Source: CAIRNS01 sp049508565 (GTDB taxonomy: Bacteria; Elusimicrobiota; Endomicrobiia; Endomicrobiales; CAIRNS01). From it: DNA of 10,169 bases. Every line of letters starts with the position of its first letter. The stretch's first letter is position 1. A program made the translations under genes and the position numbers. The stretch spans positions 1-10,169 of the forward strand of contig JBELAT010000077.1 in assembly GCA_049508565.1 (NCBI GenBank), in the 5' to 3' direction. Positions 7,497 to 10,169 of this stretch are shown one piece after another. The notes beneath the pieces are model-generated. The model worked only from the letters and a program-made list of their open reading frames with translations, did not search any database and had not been told where the DNA came from.

Positions 7497-9248
7497 TTAC
7501 TTGTTGAGATTTTTGAACTCGTGCTTTTTAATCTTTTCGGAGATCGACTCATTATCGTCAGATGAGAAAATATCGTTTACGAGATCCTTTGCCTCACTCA
7601 TCGACAAAGAACGGGTAATTTTCTTGATCTTGGGAATCTGCACTGATGCCACACTAAACTCATCAAGCCCCATGCCAAGCAACACTTTGACGAAACTGGG
7701 ATCTCCCGCCATTTCACCGCACATGCCGACCCACTTGCCCGCATTGTGCCCCGCATCAATAATGGTCTTTAACAGCCGGAGAATAGAAAGATGGAGCGGT
7801 TCGTACAGTTGAGCCACATTTTCATTAACACGATCAACCGCCAGGGTGTATTGGATCAGGTCATTGGTCCCGATAGAGAGAAAATCGCATTCGCGGGCGA
7901 TCAGATCCGCTGTCACAGCCGCCGACGGGACTTCGATCATGGAACCGACTTCAATTTTTTCATCGAACGGTTTGCCTTCGCGTCTCAGATCTTGTTTGAC
8001 TTCATCGAGTATTTTATTGGCTGCCTTAAGCTCCGAGACACCAGAGATCATGGGGTACATAATCTTTATTTTTCCGTCTGCCGAAGCGCGCAAGATTCCG
8101 CGCAGCTGAGGCTTAAATATTTCGGGATATTTCAAGCAAAACCGGATTGCACGCAACCCCATGAAGGGATTTTTTTCTTCCGCAAAACCTTCGAGCCCCA
8201 GATGGGCAAGTTTATCGCCCCCGATATCCATGGTTCGAATTATAATGCTATAGGGCAACATCTTCTGGGCTACCTTGCGGTAGGTATCATAATGTTCTTC
8301 TTCCGTCGGAAGAGTAGTGCGATTAAAATACAAAAACTCCGTTCGATACAACCCGATACCTTCAGCGCCGTGCTTGAGCACCGATTTTACTTCATCGGAG
8401 TTCTCGATATTGGCAACGATCATCACACGATGCCCGTCGAGTGTCTGGGCGGGCAGGTCCCGAAGTTTTTCCAGTTCACGCACCTGTGCCAGCTGGATAT
8501 CCTGTTCCCGCTTATAATTTTCAAGCATTTCCGGAGGCGGGTTAACCAGCACCAACCCCTGGTTACCATCAATAATAATAGTGTCGCCTTCCCTCATTTG
8601 AGCAGTTGCGTTTTTTAGACCTACCACCGCCGGTATTTCCAGGCTCTGGGCGACAATAGCCGTGTGTGACGTGCGTCCGCCGATATCCGTTACAAAACCG
8701 CGCACCATATTTTCTCGCATCAAAATCGTGTCTGCCGGGGTGAGGTTGTGAGCGACAACAATAGACTCGGCTGCCATTCCCGCCAGGGAACGTTTTTCCT
8801 TGCCAAGCAAATGGCTCAGAATCTTTTTGCCGACGTCCTGAATATCATGTTTGCGTTCACGGAAGTATTCGTCGTCAATCATTTCGAACGACCGCACGAC
8901 TTTTTCAATGATACGGTAGAGCGCGTATTCAGCGTTGACGCCTTCGCTGATCTTTTTGGTAACATCACGGGTTATCAGAGGATCCTCTAAGATCAACAGA
9001 TATGCAGCTCCAAGGCGCGCGTATTCCTTGCCCAGAGACTTGAGTATCTTCTCCTGCGTTGCAATCATGTCATTGCGCGTTTTAACCAGGGCTTCTTTGA
9101 AGCGGTTAATTTCTTTTTTTGTCTCGTCTTTATTGATCTCCCGCTGCACCAGCGCAAATTCATCATCTTCCAGAAGATAGACTTTGCCGATTGCTATCCC
9201 CGGCGATGCTGCTATTCCGTGTAACACATGACTTACTTTTTCGACCAT
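7497..9248 (-). CDS. ptsI: PTS enzyme I (phosphoenolpyruvate-protein phosphotransferase)
   Basis: This cytoplasmic enzyme takes phosphate from PEP and passes it to HPr, the first step of the PTS. At 583 residues it is full length (E. coli 575). It has the N-terminal HPr-binding domain (to about 130) and the phosphohistidine domain with His195 in GGRTSH (191-195). The PEP-binding barrel (about 255-545) carries Arg302 (YRTEFL), Arg338 (RTMDIGGDK), Glu439 in the MIEVPSA segment, Asn462-Asp463 in SIGTNDL, and Cys510 in GMCGEM, so all expected catalytic residues are present. The C-terminal tail of about 25 residues is charged and not conserved. The ATG is supported by AAGGAG (9259-9254), which overlaps the HPr stop codon, so its translation is probably coupled to HPr. 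It is followed 21 bp later by lepA. Confidence 0.97.
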   Translation of the reverse strand: MVEKVSHVLHGIAASPGIAIGKVYLLEDDEFALVQREINKDETKKEINRFKEALVKTRNDMIATQEKILKSLGKEYARLGAAYLLILEDPLITRDVTKKISEGVNAEYALYRIIEKVVRSFEMIDDEYFRERKHDIQDVGKKILSHLLGKEKRSLAGMAAESIVVAHNLTPADTILMRENMVRGFVTDIGGRTSHTAIVAQSLEIPAVVGLKNATAQMREGDTIIIDGNQGLVLVNPPPEMLENYKREQDIQLAQVRELEKLRDLPAQTLDGHRVMIVANIENSDEVKSVLKHGAEGIGLYRTEFLYFNRTTLPTEEEHYDTYRKVAQKMLPYSIIIRTMDIGGDKLAHLGLEGFAEEKNPFMGLRAIRFCLKYPEIFKPQLRGILRASADGKIKIMYPMISGVSELKAANKILDEVKQDLRREGKPFDEKIEVGSMIEVPSAAVTADLIARECDFLSIGTNDLIQYTLAVDRVNENVAQLYEPLHLSILRLLKTIIDAGHNAGKWVGMCGEMAGDPSFVKVLLGMGLDEFSVASVQIPKIKKITRSLSMSEAKDLVNDIFSSDDNESISEKIKKHEFKNLNK

Positions 9249-9253
9249 AATAT

Positions 9254-9259
9254 CTCCTT
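9254..9259 (-). promoter_or_regulatory. ptsI ribosome-binding site overlapping the ptsH stop
   Basis: AAGGAG on the minus strand begins with two bases of the HPr TAA stop and lies five bases before the ptsI ATG at 9248. Ribosomes ending HPr synthesis would be placed directly at the ptsI start, which indicates coupling. Confidence 0.65.
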
Positions 9260-9524
9260 ATTCTTCTCCAAATCCGCGTTCTACCAAGTCCTTGAGTGCT
9301 GCGACTGCCTGCTGTTCATCTTCTCCATCAACGATGAAACTCAGCTGTGAACCAAAACCAGCAGCCAGCGTCATAATTCCCATAATACTTTTGCCATCGA
9401 CTTCCTGGTCTTCTTTAATAATTTTTATTTTTGCCTTGAAGCGGCCAGCTGTCTGGACAAGCATCGCCGCCGGACGTGCGTGAAGACCCAACTTGTTTTT
9501 AATAGTGATCGACAATTCTTGCAT
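9258..9524 (-). CDS. ptsH: HPr phosphocarrier protein
   Basis: This small (88-residue) cytoplasmic carrier accepts phosphate from enzyme I on a histidine and donates it to the EII proteins. The active-site motif is GLHARPA with His15 and Arg17. Ser46 lies in the KSIMG motif (45-49), the site phosphorylated by the regulatory HPr kinase/phosphorylase. The rest follows the HPr fold, ending with the helix rich in Ala and Leu. Size is normal. The ATG at 9524-9522 overlaps the stop of the EIID gene by one base (TAATG), and GAGGG at 9537-9533 sits 8 nt before it. Ser46 implies that HPr kinase is encoded elsewhere in the genome, so this HPr may signal carbon or energy status as well as carry phosphate; that is an inference. 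Confidence 0.96.
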   Translation of the reverse strand: MQELSITIKNKLGLHARPAAMLVQTAGRFKAKIKIIKEDQEVDGKSIMGIMTLAAGFGSQLSFIVDGEDEQQAVAALKDLVERGFGEE

Positions 9525-10169
9525 TATCCATACCCTCGTATCATATACATTATTACTCCTGAAAACGTCACGACATAAAATACCACAGACGGAGGAAGTT
9601 TAGTGCTCCCAATTAAAATAGACATCATAAATACCGCAAGAAAGCATGTACCGTCAAACATACCCCGACTGTATGAAATAAAATAAAACCCCATCACGCA
9701 AATAAGCACTACCATCCCGAGAAACCGGACATAATCCAACATATTACGAAATTTCAATTCCTTAATGACTGAGAGTATCTCATCGTGACTGCGATAGGCA
9801 GCAATCAAACTTACCAGGCGGAACACGATCTGAAAAACATTATATACAATGATAAAGAACAAGGGTGCCAGCAGCAGATAGTTATCAAAATGAAACCGCA
9901 GAATTACCAGCGCTATGCCGACAGATAACAGAGCTAGAAACGGACGCCACGTCGCCCAGAAAAAAACATCTCCTATCGCAGCGAGCGGTCCTGCCATTGC
10001 GTTTTTTACGTTATTTACTGTTTCAACCGCTGCGGTGTTACCGCGACTGATTTCTTCTTCAGTTCTAATGACCATTCCCAAAATAATGTTGACCATGTAC
10101 GGATGTACATTAAAAAATCCCAGATGACGCAACAAGGCTTCACTCCGTTTAGCGGGATCCGGATACAAC
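9524..10169 (-). CDS. PTS system mannose-family EIID membrane subunit, N-terminus cut by window
   Basis: EIID is one of the two membrane subunits (with EIIC) of mannose-family PTS permeases, which import and phosphorylate sugars such as mannose, fructose or sorbose. The frame is open to the right edge, giving about 214 visible residues of an expected 270-290. The first visible codon TTG is internal, not a start: the LYPDPAKR segment normally lies some 45-65 residues into the protein. Diagnostic features are FFNVHPYM near the visible N-terminus, an EEE segment, and the strongly conserved GPLAAIGDxFFW segment (about visible residues 55-66). Several hydrophobic segments follow, and the protein ends shortly after the last one. 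It overlaps ptsH by one base. The EIIA, EIIB and EIIC genes probably lie to the right. The substrate cannot be told from this part. Confidence 0.92.
   Translation of the reverse strand, partial: LYPDPAKRSEALLRHLGFFNVHPYMVNIILGMVIRTEEEISRGNTAAVETVNNVKNAMAGPLAAIGDVFFWATWRPFLALLSVGIALVILRFHFDNYLLLAPLFFIIVYNVFQIVFRLVSLIAAYRSHDEILSVIKELKFRNMLDYVRFLGMVVLICVMGFYFISYSRGMFDGTCFLAVFMMSILIGSTKLPPSVVFYVVTFSGVIMYMIRGYG

Noticed and set aside
7791..8618. A 275-codon plus-strand open frame opposite ptsI
   Set aside because: It lies wholly antisense to a highly conserved enzyme I coding region, resembles no family, and its composition is what the reverse complement of ptsI codons produces.
10166..10168. TTG at the right edge as the EIID start codon
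   Set aside because: The sequence from here matches an internal part of EIID proteins (LYPDxxKR), so the gene continues past the window.

Overview
This 10.2 kb window is ordinary bacterial chromosome, densely packed, with every gene I can support on the minus strand. Read in the direction of transcription (right to left) the order is: a mannose-family PTS EIID subunit (N-terminus beyond the right edge), HPr, PTS enzyme I, LepA/EF4, signal peptidase I, Tex, a short NfeD-like membrane protein, a QmcA-type SPFH protein, and HemW (C-terminus beyond the left edge).

The source looks like a didermic, probably uncultivated bacterium of moderate GC. HPr carries the Ser46 site used by HPr kinase, a Man-type EIID sits directly upstream of HPr and enzyme I as in many deltaproteobacteria-like lineages, and lepA-lepB and nfeD-qmcA pairs are both present. 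I cannot place the phylum from this sequence alone. There is no sign of recent transfer: no insertion sequence, tRNA, phage gene, CRISPR array or obvious change in composition.

Three blocks can be seen. (1) 10169-9258 and on to 7497: EIID-HPr-EI, with EIID and HPr overlapping by one base and the EI ribosome-binding site overlapping the HPr stop; this is the phosphoryl-transfer chain PEP -> EI -> HPr -> EII. (2) 7475-4796: lepA, starting at a TTG only 21 bp after ptsI, followed by a 118 bp AT-rich gap and lepB. (3) 4663-1051: tex, nfeD-like and qmcA with gaps of 27 and 34 bp. A 132 bp gap with a perfect 12 bp palindrome precedes tex. A 143 bp gap with two mutually exclusive inverted repeats separates qmcA from hemW.

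No stretch over 300 bp lacks a gene. I found no convincing new system. The points worth a second look are the palindrome before tex, the repeats in the lepA-lepB and qmcA-hemW gaps, a changed conserved motif in HemW, a variant catalytic-Ser box in signal peptidase I, and the linkage of a Man-type PTS to translation and secretion genes.
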